Below are positions 1-8,129 of a DNA stretch of 9,122 nt, piece after piece. Position numbers and translations under genes: made by a program. The notes beneath the pieces are model-generated. The model was not told the DNA's origin, ran no database searches, and was given only the letters and a program-made list of their open reading frames with translations. Where the stretch lies: assembly GCA_947594095.1 (NCBI GenBank), contig CANQEA010000052.1:1-9122 (forward strand), in the 5' to 3' direction. The stretch is from an uncultured Clostridia bacterium (GTDB lineage: Bacteria; Bacillota_A; Clostridia; TANB77; CAG-508). Position 1 is the stretch's first letter. Every line of letters begins with the position of its first letter.

Positions 1-378
1 TTTGTAACTGCTTTAGTTACTAAATATGTACCTTTTAAATTAATTTCTATTACTTTATCAAAATCTTCTTCACTCATCCTCATTAGCAAATTATCTCTTG
101 TAATACCTGCATTATTTACTAAAACATCAATTTTGCCAAACTTTTCAATTATTTTATCTACTAAATTTTCTACTTCATTTGCCTTAGATACATCTGCTTT
201 TAAAATTAAGGTTTGGACACCTTTTTCTTTAAATTCGTTTTCTAATTTTTCTACATCTGTTTTATCAGATACATAGTTTATTACTACATCATAGCCATTT
301 TCTGCAAAAAGTAATGCTACTTCTTTACCAATTCCTCGAGAACCTCCGAGTAACTAAAACAACTTTTTTTTCTTCCAA
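1..378 (-). CDS. fabG: 3-oxoacyl-ACP reductase FabG, N-terminal part, with +1 frameshift at CGG
   Basis: This is the NADPH-dependent 3-oxoacyl-ACP reductase of type II fatty acid elongation, a cytosolic short-chain dehydrogenase. The chosen start is TTG at 378, two bases after the fabD stop, giving MEEKKVVLVT. Codon 11 is CGG (348-346), and the zero frame then reaches TAA at 327-325. Skipping the C gives T-G-G-S-R-G-I-G, the nucleotide-binding TGxxxGIG motif, followed by a continuous Rossmann fold with the NNAG motif (VLVNNAGITRDN) up to the window edge. The catalytic Ser-Tyr-Lys part lies beyond position 1, so the gene is partial here. Translation is probably coupled to fabD; a GGGAGAGG stretch lies about 12 bases upstream of the TTG, which is rather long spacing. 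The family call is very secure. The gene cannot yield FabG without +1 recoding, unless the extra base is an error. Confidence 0.93.
346..348 (-). other. +1 frameshift site, CGG codon 11 of fabG
   Basis: The zero-frame reading is GTT ACT CGG AGG and the restored reading is GTT ACT (C)GGA GGT TCT. The residue produced is the first glycine of the TGxxxGIG cofactor-binding motif, which is essentially invariant in FabG. The extra base is the C at 348 on the minus strand. The zero frame ends at TAA 327-325, seven codons later. Confidence 0.85.
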
Positions 379-380
379 AA

Positions 381-1316
381 TTAATCACTTACCTCTCCCA
401 AATAATTTTCTAATGTTTCAACATTATTAATATTGTATGTTTTTGCATCTCTATTATCTTTTTTTACAAATCCTGTTAAAGTTCTTCCTGGTCCTATTTC
501 TACATATTCTTCTACTCTTTCATCTTGCATTAATTTAATTGCTTTATCAAAACGAACAGGATTTATAATATGATTTGCTAAAATTTCTTTTATATTGTCT
601 GACTCCTTATAAAATGTTCCATCTATATTTTTAATTACTTTTGAATTTCCTACTTTGAATGAAACATTTTCTAATTCCTTTTCATAAGCAATTTTTGCTT
701 TTTCTAGTCTTTTAGTGTGAAATGGTCCACTTGTATTCAATGGAATAACTCTTTTTGCTCCTTGCATTTTTAGTTTTTCGGTTGCAATTAAAACTGCATC
801 TTCCTCACCTGAAATTACTGTTTGAGAGCTACAATTATAATTTGCAACTGTTACAAATTTTCCTACTTTTTCTATTTCTTTACACACTTCATCAATTGTT
901 TTAGAATCTAGCCCAATTACTGCTGCCATTGAATATTTTTCTTCTGGAAGAAGTGTTCCCATATAATACCCTCTTTTTTTTACTAGCTCAATTCCTTCTC
1001 TAAAACCTAAAATTTCAGAATAAATTAATGCAGAATATTCACCAAGGCTTAGGCCCACAGAGATATCTGCTTCAACACCTCTATTTTTTAAAACTGCAAG
1101 TATTGCTAAACTTGTAGTTAATATTGCAAGTTGTGTATTTTCTGTCTTATTTAGTTCTTCTTCTGGTCCTTCAAAGCACAATTTTTTAATATCTATTTTA
1201 GAGATTTTTTCTACTTCATCATATATTTTTCTTGCTTCTTCATATTTTTCATATATATCTTTTCCCATTCCAACAGTTTGTGCTCCTTGCCCAGGAAACA
1301 AAAATGCTCTTTTCAT
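381..1316 (-). CDS. fabD: malonyl-CoA:ACP transacylase FabD
   Basis: This enzyme transfers malonyl from CoA to acyl carrier protein, supplying the elongation unit for FabH and the later condensing enzymes. The 311 residues match the usual family length. Visible features are the N-terminal FPGQGAQ loop (residues 7-13), the nucleophile elbow GLSLGEY with Ser90, and GPFHT with the catalytic His200. The elbow has Leu where E. coli has His (GHSLG), a variant that I recall from clostridial FabD proteins. The ATG at 1316 follows the fabH stop by one base, and its ribosome binding site GGAGG lies inside the last codons of fabH, so translation is coupled. The gene is uninterrupted and has no in-frame CGG codon, in contrast to both fab neighbours. 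Confidence 0.96.
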   Translation of the reverse strand: MKRAFLFPGQGAQTVGMGKDIYEKYEEARKIYDEVEKISKIDIKKLCFEGPEEELNKTENTQLAILTTSLAILAVLKNRGVEADISVGLSLGEYSALIYSEILGFREGIELVKKRGYYMGTLLPEEKYSMAAVIGLDSKTIDEVCKEIEKVGKFVTVANYNCSSQTVISGEEDAVLIATEKLKMQGAKRVIPLNTSGPFHTKRLEKAKIAYEKELENVSFKVGNSKVIKNIDGTFYKESDNIKEILANHIINPVRFDKAIKLMQDERVEEYVEIGPGRTLTGFVKKDNRDAKTYNINNVETLENYLGEVSD

Positions 1317-1317
1317 A

Positions 1318-2242
1318 TTATACCTCCATTAGTATAGAACCAGTATTCAATCCTCCGCCATATCCAAGTAAAATAATTTTATCGCCTTTTTTTAATAAAT
1401 TCATTTCTTGCATTTGGCATAGGCAGATTGGAATACTTGCACAAAATGTATTTCCAACATCTTGTATATTTGTATACATTTTATTTTTGTCTATTTTTAA
1501 TCTATTTGCTATAGCATTTATAATTTTCATATTTGATTGATGTGGCACAATATAACTAATATCTTCTAAATTCACTTTTGCTTTTTTTAACAAATGATTT
1601 ATATTTTGAACAGTTTTTGTGACTGCATATTTATAAACTTGCTTTCCATCCATATATATTTTTTCGTCTGTTTTACATGTTAAAATATCGTTTTGCTTTC
1701 CTTCTGCTTCTATATATGACTCATAAAGCTTTTCTTTATTAGTAGTAGAAAGAAGTGTGCAACCTGCACCGTCTGATAAAATAATCTTAGTTCCTACATC
1801 ATTTGTATCTGTAAATTTAGATAAAATGTCTACTCCTACAACTAAAGCTTTATTTACTTTTCCACTTTTTATATACATACTTGCTATATCAAATGCATTT
1901 ATATATCCTCCACATCCTGCAAGAATATCTAAACAAATACACTTTTTTAAATTTAATTCCTTTTGTATATAATTTGATATTCCTGGCATAAGGAGATTAG
2001 TAGTTGTTGTTGCTGTAATAATTAGCCCTACTCCGTCTAATTCTGATTTTGTTTGTAAATCTTTTACGGCTTCTAATGCCATTTTTTCTATATTTTCTTC
2101 TTTTACAAAATATCTTTCTTTTATTCCTGTTCTTTTTTCTATATATCCACGTTCTAAATGTAGTTCTTTTTCTAATTTGCTACTTGTAACTTTATTTTTG
2201 GGAAAGTATCTTCCGATTTGCTATTATTTCAACATTGCTCAT
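1318..2242 (-). CDS. fabH: 3-oxoacyl-ACP synthase III FabH, with +1 frameshift at CGG
   Basis: FabH starts fatty acid synthesis by condensing acyl-CoA with malonyl-ACP. The start is ATG at 2242, with AAAGAGG five bases upstream, encoding MSNVEIIAN. Codon 10 is CGG (2215-2213), and the zero frame then stops at TAA 2194-2192. Skipping the C gives ANGRYFPKNKV, matching the conserved N-terminal GxYxP region, then GYIEKRTGIKER and the rest of a 307-residue protein, close to the family's usual length. The catalytic triad is complete: Cys110 in AGCGGY, His234 in PHQSN and Asn264 in GNTFCASIP, spaced as in E. coli FabH (112/244/274). It is first in the fabH-fabD-fabG cluster, downstream of a terminator. 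An internal ATG at 2082 would omit 53 conserved residues and is not the true start. Confidence 0.94.
2213..2215 (-). other. +1 frameshift site, CGG codon 10 of fabH
   Basis: The zero-frame reading is GCA AAT CGG AAG ATA and the restored reading is GCA AAT (C)GGA AGA TAC TTT CCC. The product is A-N-G-R-Y-F-P, with glycine at the conserved position before the Y-x-P of FabH proteins. The extra C is at 2215 on the minus strand. Zero-frame termination follows seven codons later. Confidence 0.85.
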
Positions 2243-2320
2243 ATTATCCTCTTTCTTAATTTATTTGTCTTATATAGTTATACACCATTTTGCCATTTTT
2301 TTCTATTAGTCTGACTGGTC
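2243..2320 (-). promoter_or_regulatory. fab cluster leader with operator-like palindrome (2312-2321)
   Basis: This stretch lies between the upstream terminator and fabH, so the promoter of the fab cluster should be here. A TTGACC box at 2322-2317 could be a -35 element, but no good -10 lies at 16-18 bases. TATAAC (2282-2277) and TATAAG (2274-2269) are possible -10 boxes without a good partner. TTGACC overlaps the perfect inverted repeat TGAC-CA-GTCA (2321-2312), which could be a repressor site for a lipid-synthesis regulator. I cannot match it confidently to FapR or FabT consensus sites. Confidence 0.3.
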
Positions 2321-2360
2321 AAAAAAAAGAAAAGCAGATTTTATAATATCTACTTTTCTT
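2321..2360 (-). terminator. intrinsic terminator of the queA-HAD-tgt-WG group
   Basis: On the minus strand a 13-base inverted repeat (arms 2360-2348 and 2339-2327, one mismatch, loop of 8) is followed by a run of eight T (2328-2321). It lies 16 bases past the WG-repeat gene stop and separates that group from fabH. Confidence 0.85.
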
Positions 2361-2376
2361 GATTTTATTATTCTTG

Positions 2377-3921
2377 TTATTGATCTTCTTCACCCATATT
2401 TTCTTCGCTTGGTGATTGTTCCTCTGTATTTTCTTGTTCTTCACCATTGGATTGATTTTCTTCATCCTCATTTTCCTGTGGGGTTTCATTATTATTTGTT
2501 TCGTTTTCCGTATTTAGTATATTTTCTTCATTATTTTGTGTATTCTCTTCATTTGATGTATTACTAGACTTTTCATCATTTGTATCATCAGATGATTTTG
2601 TTCCTGTATATCTGTCTAGCCATTCTTCTGCATCAATTTTAGTATTGTTTGCTAATATGTAGTATTTAGTTTGTCCACTTTCAACTGTCATATAAATATC
2701 ATCTGCAACAGCTCTAATTATCTGTTCACCAGATGCATTAACTAAAGCATATTTTTTATCTTTACAAACTACAATTACATTATAGTCTGGTATTACTAGT
2801 AGATTTTGTGCATCTTTATTGCTAGAAGCGATGTAGCCTAGACTATCATATTGGAAATCAACTAATTGTTTACCAGTTTTATCAAATAATCCCCATAATT
2901 TATCTTTTCTTACTGGTATTAAATTATCTACTAATAAATAGTCATTTTTTATATTATTGTCTGCAAATTTGTTTCTATCTACTCCTATTTCATCATATTC
3001 AATATATATCTTTGTATTTCCTCTAAAATCTATTACACCATATTTATTGTTTCTTTTTGCAACATACAATTCTGCATCTTTATCAACAATTTCAATTGAG
3101 TCATATGCTAAATTTACTTTTGTTTCTCCTTCTTTAGAAATTATTCCTACTTTTTTATCTGCTGTTACCATAAATTCTCCTATTGAAGGTAAGTATTTAA
3201 TATCATCATATTTAGCTTCTAAGATGACTTTTCCATTTACATCTATAATACCATATTTATTTTTTTGGCTTTGGTTTGATACCACAAGCAAATTTTGTAG
3301 AATTGATTTAGTGCTTGCAAAATCACTAGCTATTTCTGAGTATCCATAATCTAAAATTTGCGTTTTGTAAGAATTCACAAGATAATCTAATGTATATATA
3401 TCTATTCTTTTTGTTTCTTGATTATAGTTAAATGAAATGTTAAATGCTTGTTCTATCCCATCAGATGACATATATAAAATTCCATTCATGCCTTTAACAG
3501 GCTTTGACGCATAATAATACTCGTAATTGCCATTATTTGCTGTTAAGTCTAATTTATAAATTTTATTAGAATTTAATTCAAAATTGGCAATTTCATTTTT
3601 ATTTTGTACATAACATTGATTTATTTTTTCTGATTTATTATTATATTCTCCATTATAACTTTCATATCCAAAATATGAAGCTACATCTTTTATAGGAAAA
3701 TATACGGTTCCATCATCTTCTATAACTAATAATTTCTTCAAATTTTCATTTGCCACTCCATTTAGTTGTAATTTCAATGTATTTTTCTTTAAATAACTCA
3801 TATATATCATAATAGCAATAATGGCAATAATAATTAAAATAATAAATATTAGTATGATTCCCGCTATTTTTCTTGTCTTGTCTTCTTTTTTATTTTGAAA
3901 GCTTTCATCTAATAGATTCAT
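2377..3921 (-). CDS. membrane-anchored WG-repeat protein with acidic tail
   Basis: A 514-residue protein of unknown function. The short N-terminus is followed by one hydrophobic segment (about 19-42), consistent with a signal anchor that places the rest outside the cell. Residues about 65-177 resemble the copper-amine-oxidase N-terminal-like domains seen in Firmicutes surface proteins (FPIKDVASYFGYE). Residues about 222-412 hold several degenerate WG repeats, for example NKYGIIDVNGK, NKYGVIDFRGN and KLWGLFDKTGK. The last 70 or so residues are low-complexity and very rich in Glu, Asn and Ser. The start at 3921 is preferred over ATG 3960 because AAAGAGGTG lies six bases upstream; the longer form would also overlap tgt. 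It is transcribed behind tgt (gap 22 bases) and ends before a strong terminator. No link to queuosine synthesis is evident, so co-transcription may be incidental. Confidence 0.85.
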   Translation of the reverse strand: MNLLDESFQNKKEDKTRKIAGIILIFIILIIIAIIAIMIYMSYLKKNTLKLQLNGVANENLKKLLVIEDDGTVYFPIKDVASYFGYESYNGEYNNKSEKINQCYVQNKNEIANFELNSNKIYKLDLTANNGNYEYYYASKPVKGMNGILYMSSDGIEQAFNISFNYNQETKRIDIYTLDYLVNSYKTQILDYGYSEIASDFASTKSILQNLLVVSNQSQKNKYGIIDVNGKVILEAKYDDIKYLPSIGEFMVTADKKVGIISKEGETKVNLAYDSIEIVDKDAELYVAKRNNKYGVIDFRGNTKIYIEYDEIGVDRNKFADNNIKNDYLLVDNLIPVRKDKLWGLFDKTGKQLVDFQYDSLGYIASSNKDAQNLLVIPDYNVIVVCKDKKYALVNASGEQIIRAVADDIYMTVESGQTKYYILANNTKIDAEEWLDRYTGTKSSDDTNDEKSSNTSNEENTQNNEENILNTENETNNNETPQENEDEENQSNGEEQENTEEQSPSEENMGEEDQ

Positions 3922-3927
3922 TTGTAT

Positions 3928-3936
3928 CACCTCTTT
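3928..3936 (-). promoter_or_regulatory. ribosome binding site deciding the WG-protein start
   Basis: AAAGAGGTG lies six bases before ATG 3921 (3921-3919). It falls inside the reading frame that would start at ATG 3960, so it favours the shorter protein and a non-overlapping junction with tgt. Confidence 0.75.
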
Positions 3937-3943
3937 TGGAATA

Positions 3944-5087
<1,144 letters not shown>

Positions 5088-5135
5088 TTAAATTGCACAT
5101 CATTCTTAATATAATAACAAAATATTTTCTGTATA

Positions 5136-5657
5136 TTATCTTTCTTCTTCATAATCTTGTTTTTTTATTGTTATACTTTGGATTTCATTATGTGTTCTAT
5201 TTAATTTTTCAATTGCTTCTTTCACATTCTCTGTGGTCAATCCTACTTCTAAATTTACTCTCACAAAGTAAGGCAATAAGTCATCTAAATTTATGCTATT
5301 GTCTACAATAATAAAATTGTGATTTCCTTTTAAGTTAGCAAGAAATGCTTTTATTTCTTGTCCTCTAGTAGGTCCTACTTCATTTATAATAGGTGTGTAT
5401 CCTATTACTTCTTCATCTAATCCATATTCTTTTAATTTTCTTAGTAATACTCTTTTTTCACTTTCAGATTTTCGCCAAGTAGAGCTGACTACTATTTTTG
5501 CATTTGTTGCACGTACTAAGGTTTGGAAATTTTTCATACATTCTTCATCAAATGGATAATTTTCACCATTTCTTTGTATATGAGTTTTTTTCCATAATTC
5601 TAGAGCATATCTTTGCGAATTTAAAACTCCATCAACATCTAAAAAAATTATATTCAT
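5136..5657 (-). CDS. small HAD-superfamily hydrolase-like protein
   Basis: A 173-residue protein opening with MNIIFLDVDGVLNSQ, the haloacid-dehalogenase motif I with Asp7 as expected nucleophile and Asp9 as acid/base. Motif II is probably VVSSTWR (Ser/Thr 58-60). A lysine (Lys103) after GPTRGQE and IIVDNS (Asp119) with Asp125-Asp126 are candidates for motifs III and IV. It resembles the short HAD domains found alone or attached to RNA-repair proteins; the substrate is unknown and could be a nucleotide or nucleic-acid phosphate. The start has TAGGAG as ribosome binding site, overlapping the queA stop codon, with a 12-base gap. Its position between queA and tgt makes a role linked to tRNA modification possible, but that is inference. 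No in-frame CGG is present and the reading frame is intact. Confidence 0.85.
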   Translation of the reverse strand: MNIIFLDVDGVLNSQRYALELWKKTHIQRNGENYPFDEECMKNFQTLVRATNAKIVVSSTWRKSESEKRVLLRKLKEYGLDEEVIGYTPIINEVGPTRGQEIKAFLANLKGNHNFIIVDNSINLDDLLPYFVRVNLEVGLTTENVKEAIEKLNRTHNEIQSITIKKQDYEEER

Positions 5658-5669
5658 GATATATTTCTC

Positions 5670-6696
5670 CTACACTATAAACATTGCATCTCCAAAGCTA
5701 AAGAATCTGTACTTTTCTTTTACTGCTTCTTCATAGGCTCTCATTATATAATCTTTTCCAGCTAAGGCTGAAACCAACATTATTAGTGTAGATTCTGGCA
5801 AATGAAAATTTGTAATTAATCCATCTATACATTTAAATTTGTATCCTGGATATATAAATATATTTGTATCTTTTTCTACTTCTTGCACTTTCCCTTCGTC
5901 ATTTGCAATTGATTCTAATACTCTACAAGAAGTTGTTCCAACTGCAATTACTCTTCCGCCTTGTTCTTTTGTTTTATTTATTTTTTCTACATCTTCTTTT
6001 TTTATGTAAAAATGTTCTGAGTGCATTTCATGTTCTTCTATGTTTTCTACTTTAACAGGTCTAAATGTACCAATTCCAACATGAAGTGTTACATTTGCAA
6101 TTTCTATACCTTTTTCTTTTATTTTTTCTAATAGCTCGTTTGTAAAGTGAAGCCCTGCTGTTGGCGCTGCGCTAGATCCTTCGTATTTTGCATATACTGT
6201 TTGATATCTGTCTTTTTCTTTTAGTCTTTCATGTATATATGGTGGAAGTGGCATAAGCCCTATTTTATCTAATATCTCATTAAAAATCCCTTCATATATA
6301 AATTTTACTTTTCTATTTCCGTCCATCTAGCATTTCTAAAATTTCTGCTTTTAATAAGCCATCACCAAAACTTACTTTTGTACCCGGCATTAATTTTTTA
6401 CCTGGCCTTACCATAACTTCCCACATGTCTTTTTCTAGTTGCTTTAATAGTAGAAATTCAACTTTTGCACCAGATGGCTCTTTTATTCCATATAATCTTG
6501 CTGGTAATACTTTTGTATTATTTCTAACTAGGCAATCCCCTGGTTTTAAGTAGTCTATAATATCTTTAAAAATTTTATGTTCAATTGTTTTATTTTTTCT
6601 ATTTAATACCATAAGTCTTGACTCATCTCTTTTATCTATTGGAGATTGAGCAATTAGTTCTTTTGGTAAATCATAATTAAAATCTGATACTTTCAA
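5670..6696 (-). CDS. queA: S-adenosylmethionine:tRNA ribosyltransferase-isomerase QueA, with +1 frameshift at CGG
   Basis: QueA transfers and isomerises the ribosyl group of S-adenosylmethionine onto preQ1-tRNA to form epoxyqueuosine. The start chosen is TTG 6696, giving [19 protein letters not shown] as in the family, with AGGTG ten bases upstream. The in-frame ATG at 6720 has no ribosome binding site and adds eight unconserved residues. Codon 126 is CGG (6321-6319), and the zero frame stops at TAG 6315-6313. Skipping the C gives [18 protein letters not shown] and a 341-residue protein, the usual length. Recognisable blocks include [70 protein letters not shown] and RFFSFGDAM. It is first in its group, behind a terminator; a weak TTGAAA-17-TAATTA pair (6773-6745) could be its promoter but overlaps that hairpin. 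Confidence 0.94.
6319..6321 (-). other. +1 frameshift site, CGG codon 126 of queA
   Basis: The zero-frame reading is GAT GGA CGG AAA TAG. The restored reading is GAT GGA (C)GGA AAT AGA AAA, giving D-G-G-N-R-K. Deleting one G of the earlier GG pair would also restore frame (D-D-G-N-R), so the exact extra base is less certain here than at the other three sites. The zero-frame stop is the second codon after CGG. Confidence 0.8.
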
Positions 6697-6706
6697 AATT
6701 AATTTG

Positions 6707-6711
6707 CACCT
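6707..6711 (-). promoter_or_regulatory. ribosome binding site supporting the queA TTG start
   Basis: AGGTG lies ten bases before TTG 6696, where the conserved QueA N-terminus MKVSDF begins. The sequence before ATG 6720 (AATCTATTAAAA) has nothing resembling a ribosome binding site. Confidence 0.55.
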
Positions 6712-6738
6712 AACTTTCATTTTTAATAGATTAACATG

Positions 6739-6770
6739 AAAAAATAATTAGTATATCGCTAATTATTTTT
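6739..6770 (-). terminator. intrinsic terminator after the metalloprotease-like gene
   Basis: A perfect 12-base inverted repeat (6770-6759 and 6751-6740) with a 7-base loop ends in a run of six T on the minus strand, ten bases past the stop at 6781. The stem is AT-rich, so it may be weak. The symmetric A/T runs mean it could also work on the plus strand. Confidence 0.65.
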
Positions 6771-6780
6771 CAAATTTAAC

Positions 6781-8127
6781 CTATTTTGTAATATATTCTA
6801 TATTTCTAAATATATTGCTAAATATTCCCCTAATTTCTTCTATTAAATTTTGCGGTTCTTTAAAGACATTCAATTTACTTGGATAGTCAAAATCTGATTT
6901 TTTCGCTGGTTTTATTGTATAAATTTGGCTTGGCAAACCTATTAAATCTCCATTTATGCTTTTGATATTTTTATTCATATAGTCTTCATACCAATCTTTT
7001 TGTCCTGTTATTGCATCTTCTTTATAGCCATATTGCTGATAATCATGAAGTGCTGGTACTTCATAGCCACATTCTTCTGACATTCTTTCTAATGAATGTA
7101 AAAATTCATGTAATAATACTTCTTCAGGGAAAGTATTTATTCTATAATCATACTTATATATATAATTTTTAGAATCGTTTGGAAGCCTAATATTTGAAAA
7201 TCCTGTCCCATAATAGTCCATTGATCCTAAGCCAATCCAATCTTTAATTTCTATATCATCTTGATGTTCTTCATCGCCTAATCTTATAATTGCAAAAATA
7301 TGGTCATAGTTTCCGTTTTGTACAGTTTCTTTTATTTGTTCTTCAATATCTTCTGGTGCAACATAATATCCAAATTCGTCATCATATGATAAACTAGTTA
7401 TAGGTTCACTAATATTTATTATGTCACATTTTGCTCTCATTTTTCCATTTGATAATGTTTCACATGTACTTTGAAACCTATTAATCATCTGTCTTATATC
7501 TGTCATATCACTTTGGGTTACACTTAGTTTTACTTCTTTATTGTCAATTACTACATCTGTTGTTTGAAATATAAAACATGCGAAATTCCATTCATTGCTA
7601 GTGTCATTATAACCAGCTTCCATAGTAAAATCTGAAAACCATGCTTTGCCTTTACAATTTCCTAAATAACCACCTAATCTAAATCCTACATTTACTGTTT
7701 CCCTGTCTTTAGAGTTAAATAATAGTTCTAGTTTTTGCCAGTCTTTTGTACCAGAAACTGCAACAGATCTTTCTGTAGTTCCTTCTATTGCAATTTGCGC
7801 TCCAATTCCATTGTTCATAGTTTCTGCTTCTACATCTTCTGTTTTTACCATACATGTTACTTTATATGATGTGTTTTTTTCTACTGGTACTGATTGATAA
7901 AACATTGCATCATTAAAATCTTTAGAGGTTATTCTATAACTTTTAGAATCCGAATACTTTACATCATTATCTCTTTTAAATTCTGATATATGTGGTTTTA
8001 TTTCTCCTCTAACAAAATCATTAAAATTATTTCCTTGGTAAAACTGATATGCAAAATATAAAGCCACTATTAAAATTATAGTTGTTATTATATTTGTAAT
8101 TGTTTTAGATTTTCTTTGTTTTATCAT
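6781..8127 (-). CDS. membrane-anchored HExxH metalloprotease-like protein with carbohydrate-binding-like domain
   Basis: A 448-residue protein that I cannot assign to a named family. A short basic N-terminus precedes one hydrophobic segment (about 10-27), a likely signal anchor with the rest outside the cell. Residues about 60-172 look like a CBM4/9-type beta-sandwich (SYRITSKDF, TSYKVTCMVKTED, WQKLELLF, KAWFSDFTMEAG). The C-terminal half carries HEFLH at 340-344, the zinc-binding HExxH motif of zincin metallopeptidases, in LLHEFLHSLE. His361 in ALHDYQQYGY is a possible third ligand. Cleavage of a surface or host glycoprotein is a reasonable guess, not shown. The start ATG 8127 is two bases after the pnp stop, with GAGGA about nine bases upstream inside the pnp end, so it is probably co-transcribed with pnp and ends at the following terminator. 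Confidence 0.8.
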   Translation of the reverse strand: MIKQRKSKTITNIITTIILIVALYFAYQFYQGNNFNDFVRGEIKPHISEFKRDNDVKYSDSKSYRITSKDFNDAMFYQSVPVEKNTSYKVTCMVKTEDVEAETMNNGIGAQIAIEGTTERSVAVSGTKDWQKLELLFNSKDRETVNVGFRLGGYLGNCKGKAWFSDFTMEAGYNDTSNEWNFACFIFQTTDVVIDNKEVKLSVTQSDMTDIRQMINRFQSTCETLSNGKMRAKCDIINISEPITSLSYDDEFGYYVAPEDIEEQIKETVQNGNYDHIFAIIRLGDEEHQDDIEIKDWIGLGSMDYYGTGFSNIRLPNDSKNYIYKYDYRINTFPEEVLLHEFLHSLERMSEECGYEVPALHDYQQYGYKEDAITGQKDWYEDYMNKNIKSINGDLIGLPSQIYTIKPAKKSDFDYPSKLNVFKEPQNLIEEIRGIFSNIFRNIEYITK

Positions 8128-8129
8128 TT

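Noticed and set aside
1232..1540. Plus-strand open reading frames, such as 1232-1540, 2957-3349 and 8824-9099
   Set aside because: They run antisense to well-supported minus-strand genes, have no family resemblance, and mirror the composition of those genes.
6697..6720. ATG 6720 as queA start
   Set aside because: There is no ribosome binding site upstream, and the extra residues MKVRCKLI precede the usual QueA N-terminus, which begins at TTG 6696.
6697..6780. preQ1 riboswitch before queA
   Set aside because: The gap is short and AT-rich, holds only the terminator hairpin, and shows no preQ1 aptamer-like pseudoknot sequence.
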